Shown: positions 36,403 to 57,468, numbered from the stretch's first letter. The stretch is DNA of 64,000 bases from Paraspadella gotoi (GCA_051294375.1 CM119268.1:9126718-9190717); one strand, 5' to 3'. Notes: generated by a model from the letters alone, not told the origin. Translations and numbers: made by a program.

Positions 36403-36605
36403 CGTTAGTGACAGAAGCGTTCAATATAAGCAGTCCCTGAGCTTCGGATCAGGCGGGTTAAGCGCCCCGTCCCTCTTAACTGCCAGACGACCACCGGGCT
36501 AGAACCCCGGACCTTTGGGTTGGGAGGCGAATGGCACCAATGGCCGCGGATGAACGGTTGGTGGATTTTAGTCCACCATACTATCTTGCCCCTTACTTTT
36601 GACAA
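36403..36605 (-). mobile_element. tRNA-derived SINE-B, copy 1
   Basis: On the minus strand it carries ggggcaagatagtatggtgg, ggccattggtgc, cattcgcctcccaaccc and a B-box GGGGTTCTAGCCCGG. It continues with ggcagttaagagggacgggg and ccgaagctcagggactgc. The B-box and preceding anticodon-arm-like region indicate a tRNA-derived head. It is not a functional tRNA, since no acceptor stem pairs. Confidence 0.6.
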
Positions 36606-36744
36606 TATATGTGCAATACTTTGGTAAATATCAATTTAAATTTTATGCATTACCGAGCAACAGTGAGCTATATTTATATAAAATAAAGTAAGTCGGTAAT
36701 AGGAAAATTTTAAAATAGTGAAGAGACAGAAATAATTATGATGA

Positions 36745-36985
36745 GTGAGTGACAGAATACTGAGAACAGTTCGATATAAAGAGTCCCTGAGCTTCGGTGG
36801 GTTAAGGGGGAATAAGGGGGAATAAGGGGGAATAAGGGGGAATAAGGGGGAATAAGGGGGAATAAGGGGGAATAAGGTCCCCGTTCCTCTTAAATGCAAG
36901 GCAGCCAGAGGGATAAAACCCCCGACTTTTGGATTGGGAGGCGAATGACTTGCCTCAAGCACCAATGGCTGATGATTAAGAGTTG
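36745..36985 (-). mobile_element. tRNA-derived SINE-B, copy 2, with internal decamer expansion
   Basis: Same order as copy 1: ccattggtgc, cattcgcctcccaatcc, a decayed B-box GGGGGTTTTATCCC, taagaggaacggggacc, and gaagctcagggact. A decamer array (36811-36877) is inserted where copy 1 has gggcgcttaacccgcc. Confidence 0.6.
36811..36877. repeat. Decamer tandem repeat (aataaggggg), 6.7 units
   Basis: Six perfect aataaggggg units plus a partial seventh, seeded by gttaaggggg at 36801-36810. It lies inside SINE-B copy 2. Confidence 0.95.
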
Positions 36986-37029
36986 ATGGATGTTAATTGT
37001 TTAATAACAAAGTACTTTCGATTTTTGGA

Positions 37030-38110
37030 GAGATGTAATGATCAAAATCATTCAAAAATTAGGTAGCATAACAATGCTAAATAATAGATAATAATAGCAA
37101 AGCTTAACAAGCTAAAATACAAAGGTTGTTCTCAATGTTGTTATTGTTGTTGAAGCCGTATTGTACCAATTTCATATCTTGATATCCCAATTGTTATAAT
37201 TATTATATTGTTATTAAATAAAAATTTTCGAAATTCGGAATATGCTAGCATTTCAACTCCGCCCGAGTGTGTTCACGTTTTCGAGAAAAGATTTAAAACT
37301 TGGGACCGGTTTAAAGGAGACGTCTCAAACTTATGCTAGCATGATTAATTCTGATTGATTATAAACCTTTAAACTTAAAAAAAGATAATTTTAGGTATAT
37401 CTCAGTGTTCTTTAAGATATTTTTTTTTTCTGTAAAAAGTGTCATGTAAATAAACCTGGAATATAATGGAACCTTTCCATAGATGAACTAACCATCAAAA
37501 TAAAGTAAATTTATTAGTCGTTGCTATTCATTATCTTATTTTTTAAAATTTTTAAAGCTAAACGTATACGTAGAATAGGCATCCGTATCGAGGAAGTTAC
37601 TGCACAGGAAAACAGTAAAACAGTAAAATCACACTTTCTTTCAGTTTGAAACACAAATCTTACGTCACTAAAATCGAACTAAAATTACAAAATGTAACGG
37701 ATTTTTGAGCTCTTTCTGGACTCAATTCAAAAATTAATTTCATGTAGTAATCTTTTTAATCTTTAAATAGAAATTGGTATCAAATAGTATCAAAGTAAAA
37801 TAATGTTTCAAGAACCGATTTCATTCAATGCAATCATAACCCCAAAAAACTGAGAGAGGAAAAGATTTTCTCCGGATAGAGTTGAGTAAAATTTTAGAAC
37901 ATTCGATTAATTTTGTGAAGCATTATTTTTATTACTAATTACGATTGTTTATAATTGCTTTATTGAAAACGATTGGGCGATTGAAACACTAAAAATGAAA
38001 AAAAAAAACGTTTAAAAGAAATACAAATAAAAACTACCAAGCAATATATTATATAATTATTAATAATATATATATAATATATATAATATATATAATAATA
38101 ATATTATAAA
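37030..38110. other. AT-rich intergenic region
   Basis: AT-rich spacer between SINE-B and the 3' end of the second transporter, ending in an (AT)n-rich tract at 38040-38105. The part at 37480-37700 resembles the 3' flank of the secreted helical gene. No gene is supported. Confidence 0.5.
37480..37700. repeat. Repeat E, diverged match to 41320-41535
   Basis: Shared words in order: aaccatcaaaataaaNtaaa, tttatta, gaagtNactgca, aaaatcaca, tttctttcagtttgaaaca, aatcttacgtca, caaaatgta. The other copy is the 3' untranslated region of the gene at 41580-43028, so this may be a remnant of a duplicated gene 3' end. Confidence 0.5.
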
Positions 38111-38126
38111 CGCCGACTTTTTGTAT

Positions 38127-39053
38127 TCACTCTTTCCCCTCTTCCACGACGCACGCTTTGGCTCCCGCGACGACGACGATGGCGCCGAACACGACAGCCA
38201 CGCCCACCGTCTCCGTCGTCGATAGCCTTTCGCCGAAAAACGCCGCCGAGAGAAGCGTCGTTGTCGGGATGAGTCCGGAAAAGATCACGTTGCCCAACAA
38301 CCCGGCGAGTCCCGCGTCGAAGGTCTCCAGTTCATAGCAGCCGACCTGTTGAGCCAATCGATAAACTGTGGAAGTCACGCCCACGAGGGCGACGCCGATC
38401 GTCGGCATTGACGGCGCTGAGAGAAGCGCGCCGGGCCCGCCGGCGAGACAGAGACAGACGCCGGCGACGAGGCTCCCGCAGATGAGACGCAACACGAGAA
38501 AGTTTGACCAATGTTCGTCTTTTGTGGCGCCGAAGAAAAAGGGAATGATGAGAGTTAAGATTGCGTTCAATGCAGCGCAGAAGTAAGCGAGGACGGGTAC
38601 GCCCCGCTGGAAGAGGAACGACGCATCAGTCACCAGCAGCAGCCCAACCAGCGCAGCCACGATCCCAGCCACATCGACGAGGCTGACACAGCGGCGACGC
38701 AGACCCGCAGCCAACAACGGCGCGAAGAGGACTCCTGACCCAACGATGGCGGCGTAAGGGCCGAGAGGCATGAGCACAGACGCCCCGCGCCACATGAGAA
38801 AGTTGGCGTTAATGACGAAGCCCAAAAAGAGGAAGGTGGCCCAACGTCGCGGCGACCTCACCGTCCAGTTTCGCCACGCGACGGGGACAAGGGGAAGCGT
38901 CCCCAGCGTCTCGCCGAAGAAGAGGAAGACAAAGGAGACCGGGGTTGAGAGCGACTCGGTGGTGCGGAAAATGTTGGTGCACATAGCGCTCAATAACATT
39001 GAAAGGACATTGAAGAGAATTCCGAAAGCGAGGTTCGAAATTAAACTGGACAT
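38127..39053 (-). CDS. DMT/EamA-like multipass membrane transporter, tandem paralogue, 308 aa
   Basis: The open frame extends to an ATG at 39065, but I choose the ATG at 39053 (MSSLISNLAFGILFN). It aligns residue for residue with the start of the paralogue at 35709; the upstream Met adds only MDSI. Stop TGA at 38127-38129. About ten hydrophobic helices are visible. Conserved blocks shared with the paralogue are AWRNWT, PRRWAT, LLAAGLRRRCVSLVDVAG, FFFGATKDEHWSNFLVLRL and QQVGCYELE. The C-terminal FGERLSTTETVGVAVVFGA is typical of EamA/SLC35-like proteins. It is intronless in its coding part. A TATAAA word on the minus strand near 39290 lies about 235 bases upstream of the start. Substrate unknown; presumably a membrane carrier. 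Confidence 0.9.
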   Translation of the reverse strand: MSSLISNLAFGILFNVLSMLLSAMCTNIFRTTESLSTPVSFVFLFFGETLGTLPLVPVAWRNWTVRSPRRWATFLFLGFVINANFLMWRGASVLMPLGPYAAIVGSGVLFAPLLAAGLRRRCVSLVDVAGIVAALVGLLLVTDASFLFQRGVPVLAYFCAALNAILTLIIPFFFGATKDEHWSNFLVLRLICGSLVAGVCLCLAGGPGALLSAPSMPTIGVALVGVTSTVYRLAQQVGCYELETFDAGLAGLLGNVIFSGLIPTTTLLSAAFFGERLSTTETVGVAVVFGAIVVVAGAKACVVEEGKE

Positions 39054-39720
39054 GATGGAATCCAAATTTAAGGCTTTATGATCTCGATCTCTTAATTTTT
39101 TTAAATTTAAATTTGAATTGAATTTAATTCGAAATTTGAGCTGAATGCAGAATGAAGAATAAGAATGAAGAATTAAATCGCGAGATCGGAATTACGAAAC
39201 TGAAGATCATCGCCGTTTTGTGACCTTGATAGTTATCCTTGAAACTCACCCTATTGAAAAGAGAAACGGGTTTTAAATTTCGGGGGCCGTTTATATCAAG
39301 TAGGGAGTTTTACTTTACAGTCAAATAAAGTTATCAAAAGCATTGCTTAATGTTTATAATTATTTTTTTAAATAATTATTTGATAGATATAGAGTTTGAA
39401 CATATATTTTTAAAAATATACAAAAAAATAATAACTTAAATGAATATATTTAAAAATGCATACGATTTAAAATATAATAACTTCGTAATAATGTTTTATG
39501 AATTTTTATAAGTTGTGTTAAATTTTTATTTGTTACGAGATAGTCTCTCGGTTGTTTGATGCCCTTTTTATTATTGAATTCGTATTTTTGTTGCTTACGA
39601 AGTATCTGATTGATCAAGTATTTTAAAAGTCGCTCTCTGATAGGTTAGTCCTTATGATTGTACCTTAACCAAAGATATAAAAGAGATGTGCTTACCTAAA
39701 ACTAAGAGGATAAGTTACCA

Positions 39721-39914
39721 ATGATTCGTGACAGTCGGTAAGCATTTAAAATATATTTTGTAATTTTATGGTTAAGCTTAAAGTTGACTATTTTCAATAA
39801 GTTCTTTTTTTTTGTATCTTTAGAAATAGTCTCCCTTCGACTTGCTTTATGTCTCCCTTCGACTTGCTTCACGTCTCACGCTCATGTTATGTCTACTACA
39901 ATAAATATTACTAA
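39721..39914 (+). CDS. Possible two-exon mini-gene (35 aa) or part of a solo LTR
   Basis: A TATAAAAG box at 39676-39683 is followed, at ordinary promoter distance, by an ATG at 39721. Exon 1 (39721-39737, MIRDSR) ends at a good donor, CAGTCG-GTAAGC. A pyrimidine-rich acceptor (ttttgtatctttag) starts exon 2 at 39824, which stays open to TAA at 39912-39914. An AATAAA lies inside exon 2 and another near 39938. The exon repeats ctcccttcgacttgctt twice. Instead of a gene, TATA, poly(A) signal and flanks could belong to a solo LTR starting TGTTACG near 39531; I found no matching end or target duplication. No homology recognised. Confidence 0.25.
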
Positions 39915-40429
39915 ATTTACATTCTTCGAATCTCTATAAATAAATAGCAAGTCAGAAAACACTAGCTCGCTCACGGCGTTACGGTAAAATCCTCAATAAG
40001 TTGCGAAAAATCGGAGTTTAGCTTTTCCACAGCGCCCTAGTTTAAATTCCTGTTCAAAGCTTTTGCTTTTTTCTGAAATAAAAAAGACTCAATTTGAATG
40101 TAAGACATAAGAAGTATTAAACGATGAGTATTGAGCAAGAAAATTGCACTTATGGCACTAAAAATAAAATTCAAACAATTAAGGACATTGCAAATTGGAA
40201 AAGTATTAAATATATCAATGAAAATCATGAGTGAATATTATCATTACACTAGGCCATTTGCCATTTTTTTTTTTAGTCATAGACAGAAACTTGGCAAATG
40301 AAAAAAAAAAGTAAATACTATCATTATGGTACTAACATTTATACTAGGCCATTGCCTCTTTTTTTTTAAGTCATAGACAGAAACTTGTCATTTTTTTTTT
40401 TAACTGATCATAAATAGAAAGGCATAAAT

Positions 40430-40880
40430 ACCAGATTAAAATTATTGGAATTACCCTTATTCCTAATTATTATTATTCTTATCGTTAATGATACTATTAT
40501 TATTTTATCATTATTACTATTATTATTTTTACATTATTATTATTATTATTATTACTATGATTGGAATTACTATTATGGAATTACCCTCATTCCTAATTAT
40601 TATTGTTCTTATCATTAATTACCCTCATTCCTAATTATTATTGTTCTTATCATTATGATACTATTATTATTTTTATCATTATTACTATTATTATTTTATC
40701 AATATTATTACTATGATTATTATTATAAAACTTAATATTATTATTAATATTATTGTTATTACTATTATTATTACAATATAATATATATATATACATACAT
40801 ATATATATATATATCATCTAATATTATTGTTATTACTATTATTATTACAATAGTACTATAATTACTAATGTCACAATTTT
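40430..40880. repeat. (ATT)n-rich and (AT)n compound microsatellite
   Basis: Degenerate ATT/TTA trinucleotide array with internally repeated blocks such as ttaccctNattcctaattat, plus an (AT)n/(ATAC)n stretch near 40780-40815. The sequence 39990-40430 before it is AT-rich and contains a duplicated agtcatagacagaaacttg word. Confidence 0.85.
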
Positions 40881-41319
40881 TATTATTATTACTAAGTTTA
40901 TGAATTTTTAAACCTTAATTCTTAATCCTTTATGAATTTTTTAAATCTTAAACCTTAATCCTCACTTTACAATACCCAATACTCAATACATACCAAATTA
41001 CTAGAATAAATTCCAATAACTAACCCTTGCCCTTTTTACTAAATTACCCCAATTTACCCGCCCCTCTTCATTCATCTTACCCAGAATCCTCCAACCAAAA
41101 CTCCTGTTCAAAGCTAGATTGTAAACTTGTGACTGGCTTGAAAAAGATGACTCAAGTTTGTTGTGATTATAGCATGAATATTAACCAATAACCATCCAAC
41201 AAGCGAACCTCATTTTACTTCACAGAATTTTTTTGAGATAACAGATTTTCTGCTGTAAAAAGCTTCTTATAAAGAAGTCTGGAAGTCTGGAAGTCTATAA
41301 ATTGAAAATTTAAAATAAA

Positions 41320-41535
41320 TTGAAAACCATCAAAATAAAATAAATTTATTACAGTCTTTGCTTGGCATTATTTTGTAATAAAGATTGACGATACATACAT
41401 ATAAGGCATTTATAATACGCAACTCGGAAGTAACTGCATATGAAAACTCAAAATAAAATCACAATTTCTTTCAGTTTGAAACAAACATCTTACGTCAGAA
41501 AAATCGCACATAGTATAAATTTCAAAATGTATGTA
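41320..41535. repeat. Repeat E, 3' flank of the secreted helical gene
   Basis: Diverged partner of 37480-37700. It covers the inferred 3' UTR of the minus-strand gene and includes its candidate AATAAA (minus strand, 41345-41350). Confidence 0.5.
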
Positions 41536-41579
41536 TGGCATGACATGTATTGTGGCCAGAAATCTTGTCCGGATCCGCT

Positions 41580-43028
41580 TCAATGTCTTATCGAGAACCA
41601 TATCTTGTCCTTGAACTCATCGGGAGTCATTGATTGTACCTCCGTAATGATCAACGTCAACCTGGATCGAGGAAGAAAAAGAATTTTTTTTAACTCACCC
41701 TTTTTTTCGGGAGAGCTACTAGAGGCGTTGTTTTCTCCAATTTCAATTTATAATTGTACCATATTCATTTCGTCATCGTCTTCATGTATTTTTCTCTTTT
41801 ATCTGATATTTCTTTCTTTTCTTTTTTCTTTTCTTTCTTTTTTCTCTTTTTTTCTTTCTTTTTTTCCCTTTCGATTCCGTCGTTTCTTTCTTTTCCAAAT
41901 TTCATTCTATTTTTTATTTTCTTTCTTTCTTTTCTTTTTTTTAAGTCTTTTTTTTTGGCGTTATTTCTATCTTTTCTTTTTTTTATTTTTTTTTCCTTTT
42001 CTTTCTTTCTTTTTTCCTTTTTTGTCTTTTCCTTTCTTTTTCTCACTCTGTTTGACTGACCCGTTCTCGGTTTCCTCGCAGGCCGCGGGGAGGAGGTCCG
42101 TCACGTAGTTTTGGACGTAAAGATCGAAATCTCTCAAAAGGTTGGAGAGAAGGGATCCGAATTTGGTCAGCGTCATCTTGGAAGTCTCGCGACGAGACCT
42201 GGCCCTCAATTCGAGCTCCGGGTGCAACGGGTCTGTGGAATAGCGACAACAGGATCCTTTATATATTTTCGTTATTATTATAATAATTATTGTTATCATC
42301 GTTATTACATTCTTTTTTCTATAATTTTTTTTTAATTAAAATTTTAAAAATACCATTTTTGTTTTAGCCAAGGAACTTTAGCGATTCTTTTTTTTTTTTT
42401 TAATTTAATCATTTTTCTATAATACATGTTGCAACCCTTATTCGCAACTCACTGTATTTGAGAAGGACCTTGCCGCAATGGTCTTCCGCCTGCTTCTTGA
42501 CGAGTTGCATGGAATCTAGCGTGAGCTTGTGAATCGCTTTGGCTGGAATGGCCTCGAAGAATTCCATGGTAATCGGGTAGAAGGCCTCCAAGTCCTGCGC
42601 GAATTGTTTGAGCCACTGCTTGCCAAACTCTTCGAAGTTCTTGCCAATGGCCATGAAGCCGGTCTCCAGAGCCTCGTAGGAGCGACCCACCTTTTTGGCC
42701 AACTCGTCTGAGAGAAGAATGATTAAGATTAAGATTATTGTAAAAGAATTGTTCACTTTTATTTGCGACTGAATATATATGCGTAATAAACGTTTCGTTC
42801 CTCTCCAGTTCGTTTTACAATCAAGCAATCCTCTAGGACTCTTTTCATATTAAGTGAGTTCGACGATATTCAATTAATTTCTCAGAATGTCACCGGTCAA
42901 TGGTCAATGACGGGCTACTCACCTTGTCTGACCACAGCAGCGTTAAAAACCGTCGGCGAGGCCGAGGCTTGCAGAGTGAGGAATCCCACGAAGACGAGAG
43001 CGCCCAAGAAATTCCTTTTCGACGCCAT
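41580..43028 (-). CDS. Secreted helical protein, 204 aa, four exons, unknown family
   Basis: Exons on the minus strand: 43028-42923, 42707-42453, 42232-42061, 41661-41580. Donors are GTGAGT, GTGAGT and GTCAGT; acceptors are CTCTCAG, TTCCACAG and GATCCAG. Phases 1, 1 and 2 join without a stop to give 204 residues. Exon 1 encodes a signal peptide (MASKRNFLGALVFVGFLTLQ, likely cut after ASA). The rest is strongly helical and charged, for example EALETGFMAIGKNFEEFGKQ, and ends MTPDEFKDKIWFSIRH. Only two cysteines remain in the mature part (C113, C172), possibly one disulfide. It resembles helical lipid- or ligand-binding secreted proteins in style, but I recognise no family. A minus-strand AATAAA lies about 230 bases past the stop. 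The exon 4 assignment is the least certain. Confidence 0.75.
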
Positions 43029-43619
43029 TTTAATTTTAACGATTCGTTACCCTTTTGTTTCTCTTGAAAAGAAATCTCGTCTTTGGGTTTTTTCGTTTTT
43101 GTTTATTTTTAAGAAACTTTTTTTCCTTTTATATTTTTTAACGAAGAGTGAATGGATTTTTTTGACTTTCACGTTTGGTTAGAAAAGGCGATGACCCGCC
43201 TTTTTAAACTCTTTTCCCAAACAGGATGCTCTTGAAGTCAACATTTCGGAAGTTAAATTTTTAATTTAATTATTAAAAATAGAGCTTTAGTTCGGTATAT
43301 TGTATTTAAATAATTATTAATCCTACCTGATAGGAGAATTCATTTCGATATTTGTATTACTTAATATCATTTTCTTTAAAAATTTAATTAGGATATTGTT
43401 TATAAAAATGTATTAATTTGATATAATACAATAATACATTTTGATATTCATATTATTAAATTTCTTTTTCTTTAAAATACTTTAATACTTTAATACTTTT
43501 CTTTAATACTTTAAAATACTTTAAAATATTTTAAAATACTTTCTTTAAAATCCTTCGTTTTCTTTCTTTTTCCGATCAGTCCGAAAGTGTGATAAATCTT
43601 CATGAAAGTTGGAACGAGC

Positions 43620-43620
<1 letters not shown>

Positions 43621-43656
<36 letters not shown>

Positions 43657-43657
43657 A
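43621..43657. repeat. Poly(T) run
   Basis: Thirty-five or so consecutive T. It lies about 60 bases before an R-element and could be a retroposon tail (minus-strand poly A), though no body is attached. Confidence 0.8.
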
Positions 43658-43713
43658 ATTGGTTTAACCGACGGGGATGTTTAATTTCCTGATTTCGTCG
43701 TCTTGAGTAATAG

Positions 43714-43950
43714 TTTTTTTAGTTGCGCCGCGAGTAATTGCGGAGCAACTCTATAAGTCTCTTTTCGGTCGGTCTATCGGTGGGTCGGTGGGTCGGTGGG
43801 TCGGTCGGTATATCTGTATCTGTATATCTTACTTACGTTAAAAATGCTCATAATTCGTCTATAGTGAGTTGCTCATTTGTTAAGACAGAAAAAACCTCAA
43901 ATCTAAGAGACTGCTTGCGATGCCTTCAGGAAATCCTAAAACTATAAAGA
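43714..43950 (+). mobile_element. Dispersed R-element, copy 3
   Basis: Independent genomic copy: gcggagcaactctataagtc, ttttcggtcggtc, an expanded ggtcggtg tract, tatctgtatctgtatatctt, gttaaaaatgctcataattc, gagttgctcatttgttaag, and caaatctaagagactgcttg. The expanded tetranucleotide core differs in length from the other copies. A following (ATGTC)n-like stretch lies at 44015-44075. Confidence 0.65.
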
Positions 43951-44449
43951 ATAAAAGATGTAATTCCGATGCATTGCGTGTCATAAATACACAGGCTAAG
44001 AAAGTTATTGTAGTCATGTAGTCATGTCATGTCGCGTCATGTCATATCATGTCACGTCATGTCATGTCGTGAAATCGAGAAATACATATGTAACTAAATT
44101 CACTGCGGTGCAACACATTGGATGAACGGATCTTGTTAATGAAAATAACGGTTTTGTATTTTTACTTGAGGCAAAAGGGGTCCTGTGAGCTATCAGGATA
44201 TTTTTAGTAATTTCCTCATTTCTCAAAAATTCGTCATCCGCTTTTTTTTTCGCTCACATATTTTGTTCTTTTGTTCCAGAAGTATTTTTCTACAATTTAT
44301 GAAACCTACTGGCTCCAAGTGATTCGAACTCATAATATCTATTAATATTTTTGTTTTAATCATACTTCTCAATAGCTCTGCTTTCGGTCATTTTCTCGAT
44401 CGCATTCAGTTCGTTCGAATGTCACAAACTTGTACGTATTTACTATAAA

Positions 44450-45175
44450 CGCTCAGTTGGCTGAAGACTCCTCTCCCTAACTATTAAGGCGGAACAGGTC
44501 CCAAACTAACAGATATCCGGTATAAATATTTAATGTGTTTATTAAAGATCGTGAAAATATAAAATATGCGAGATTTATCTTATAGTTAAACGCATGGATG
44601 CTATTTTATATTATCCAAATGCTTTGAAATTGATACAACCAATATAACGTTAAAAAATTTTTTTTGGTAAATTTTAATTTTTTTTATCGAGTTCTGATAG
44701 AGCTTGAAAAGTTAGATGAAGGTTATTATTACAAATTTTTGAAATTTTAATGATTTGTCTATAAAAATTAACAAAAATTATCAAATTTATTGAATGATGA
44801 CGATGATAATGATTTTTTAATGTTTTTTTAAATTTAAACCCATATATCATTAAAATGTTTCAAATTTGTAATACTAACCTATATCTAACTTTTTTTAATC
44901 TTTATCAGAATCCACTTTTAAAAATTTAAATTTCCCAAAAAATATTTTAAGCATTTCTGATATATTGTTAAATATTCAAGTTCTTCCATGCGTGAGGAAA
45001 ATGAATTTTATTGCAGACTATTTCATATTGTAAAAAAATGTTAAATTCTGGGAGCCAAGTTAAGGGGGGGAGTTTCCAGTTACGGGAATGGGATTGAACC
45101 AGGCGGTACCTTGTGGTCATAAGCCGGTCTCGAGATTCATAAACCGAAGTTTCCACGCAATCGAGCGGCCAGGTT
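44450..45175 (-). mobile_element. Interrupted SINE-C copy
   Basis: Two parts match SINE-C at 49741-50031 in the right order. The part at 44450-44510 has ggctgaagac and ggaacaggtcc. The part at 45056-45170 has gggattgaacc, ggtaccttgtggtcataagc and gagcggccagg. They are separated here by about 550 bases of AT-rich DNA. This suggests a SINE-C split by an insertion, or two fragments brought together by chance. Confidence 0.4.
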
Positions 45176-45243
45176 ACGTCTGAGAAATTAACGCCTACAG
45201 TATAGATGGGAAGAACCTGAGCATTTCGTATTTATTGAAAAAA

Positions 45244-45393
45244 TTAAATAAACAATAAAATTTTAAAAAACGGACGACGTGAACGACGTGGATTGACTTC
45301 CTCGATCATCAAATCCTCTTCTTCCTCGTTTATATTTTCTCGACCTTCGAATCCGCGAACCAAACCTCCCCCCCCCCACCCCAAGTAAAACAT
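45244..45393 (-). CDS. Small ORF or terminal exon, 49 aa, unknown
   Basis: On the minus strand an ATG in good context (GGAAAATG) at 45393 opens 49 codons. They run through a G homopolymer (reading Trp-Gly-Gly-Gly-Gly) into LVRGFEGRENINEEEEDLMI and EEVNPRRSRRPFFKILLFI, with TAA at 45244-45246. An AATAAA lies eight bases past the stop. The acidic then basic composition looks coding, but the homopolymer makes the frame across the first ten codons unreliable. It might be the last exon of an undetected gene. Confidence 0.3.
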   Translation of the reverse strand: MFYLGWGGGGLVRGFEGRENINEEEEDLMIEEVNPRRSRRPFFKILLFI

Positions 45394-45535
45394 TTTCCGT
45401 GGAAAAAAAAAAGTTGTTTCCCCGCTGCGCGTTTCACTTTTAAACCGAACGACCCTCGGAAAAAAAAATAGGAAGGAACCGAAAAAAAAATATGTTTTTG
45501 AGTCGAGGCGGAGAAAATGGGGGATGAGAGGGCGA

Positions 45536-45735
45536 GATGGGGGAGTAAAGGAATACGAAGTGATGATGGATGCTCAGTTTATGGGGAGATGAGATGAGAT
45601 GAGATGAGATGAGGATGGGGAGTAAAGGAAACGAGTGATGATGGATGCTCAGTTTATGGGGGATGAGATGAGATGAGATGAGATGAGATGGGGGAGTAAA
45701 GGAAAACGAAGAGATGATGGATGCTCAGTTTATGG
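45536..45735. repeat. Minisatellite, three units of about 75 bp with (GAGAT)n
   Basis: Units contain gggagtaaaggaaNacgaag, gatgatggatgctcagttta and a variable gagat run. The word tgctcagttt recurs at 45571, 45645 and 45722. Confidence 0.85.
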
Positions 45736-45739
45736 AAGC

Positions 45740-46490
45740 GCCCTTTATCAATAATGCCTAAATTTAATTCCGTACCATAATATTCTTCAATCGTTAATGT
45801 AATCTAATCTAATATATATAAAAATCATATATAACTTTGGTCCCCCCCCTCAAAAAATTATCCCCTTTCTGTTCAGACTCTTCGATATTATAATTTTTCA
45901 TTAATGACTTTCTAACAGAAATGATGTGTGATATCTATTAGAAAACTAGGACAGATTTGTGTTGTATAGATGCTCCCTCTATTTCCAGAAGACAACACAG
46001 GTAAAAAAATTTTAAGAAAAAAAAGAAATATATATTTGATTAAATAATATAGATTAAATACTAAATCCTTCATAAAATATAAAAATAGAAAGTAGTGAAA
46101 CAAGTAATTTTCAAATTTTCATAACTTCTAAGCTCTAATCGATAATCCTAATCACACACCTAATCCCCTACCTTAACCCTTAACTTTAATCCCCAACATA
46201 TTCTTAACCTTAACTTATATTATATTAAGTTATATTAAGTTAAATTATATTAAGTCATAACTTAATCTGAAGCAGCGTACTGGGCATGGGGGGGTGAAAG
46301 GAGAATGTTCGGAGGAGTGAGATCGGCGATGAGAGAAGCAAAGCGTGAGTGAGTGTAACCTTTATAATTTTTTTTCCCTTCGCGTCAAACCGTCTGGAAA
46401 ATGTCTTCTGGAAAAAAAAAGACCGGTTGAGAATTTAACTATTGAAAAAAAAAAGTAAAAAAAACTCGCGGGTTTTGTTTTTCTTCCCAA
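45740..46490. other. AT-rich spacer, nothing supported
   Basis: Mostly A/T-rich sequence with ttatattaagtta repeats near 46205-46262. I see no exon or element. It separates the minisatellite from the 3' end of the FTP-TSP1 gene. Confidence 0.6.
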
Positions 46491-46493
46491 AAT

Positions 46494-46499
46494 TTTATT
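46494..46499 (-). promoter_or_regulatory. Polyadenylation signal AATAAA for the FTP-TSP1 gene
   Basis: AATAAA on the minus strand about 140 bases after the stop codon at 46636. It is the first canonical signal downstream. Confidence 0.5.
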
Positions 46500-46635
46500 A
46501 CAGAGAGAAAGTTAATGCACTGTACAGTGGACGATAATACGTAATTTCTCAGATTTGAGCCTGTCAGAGACCGATGATTAATTTATTTTCGTTTCTACTC
46601 TTTCGATCCCAATTATCAACTGACCTATTGAAATC

Positions 46636-57003
<10,368 letters not shown>

Positions 57004-57009
57004 GGCGCT

Positions 57010-57468
57010 CTCGGTTGAATAAAAGAAAGAAAAAAAAAGGGGGGGGGGAAAGAGAGAAGAGAATCGAATAGAATATTAATTACCGTGTTATCTCCCTCCT
57101 TCTGTACTTTTTGATGGAGTCTCCCTCGTCTGATTAACTTACTTTTTTTTCCTTTCTTTTTTTTCGCTTCTATTTTGGATCCAACGTAACAGGTAAATCA
57201 AGAGTACGAATGGAATGAATGAAATGTATTATTTATCAATGTGTATTATTATCATATGGATTATGTATAATATCAATCGCTTCCTAAATAATATTTTTGG
57301 GCGTTGTTACATTGTGGTAGATTGTTCTTACGTACGGAGGTGTGAATGATCAATGACTCATTACAATATATTTAATCCCCATGAAAAAGGAGAGGGATAT
57401 ACGATTTATGAGGAGAAAAAGAAAAATGATAAATGGAGAGAAAATAATAAAGAAAGAGAGAAGAAGAA

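Noticed and set aside
36811-36877. Decamer array as a CRISPR-like or telomeric repeat
   Set aside because: No spacers, only 67 bases, and it lies inside a SINE-B copy.
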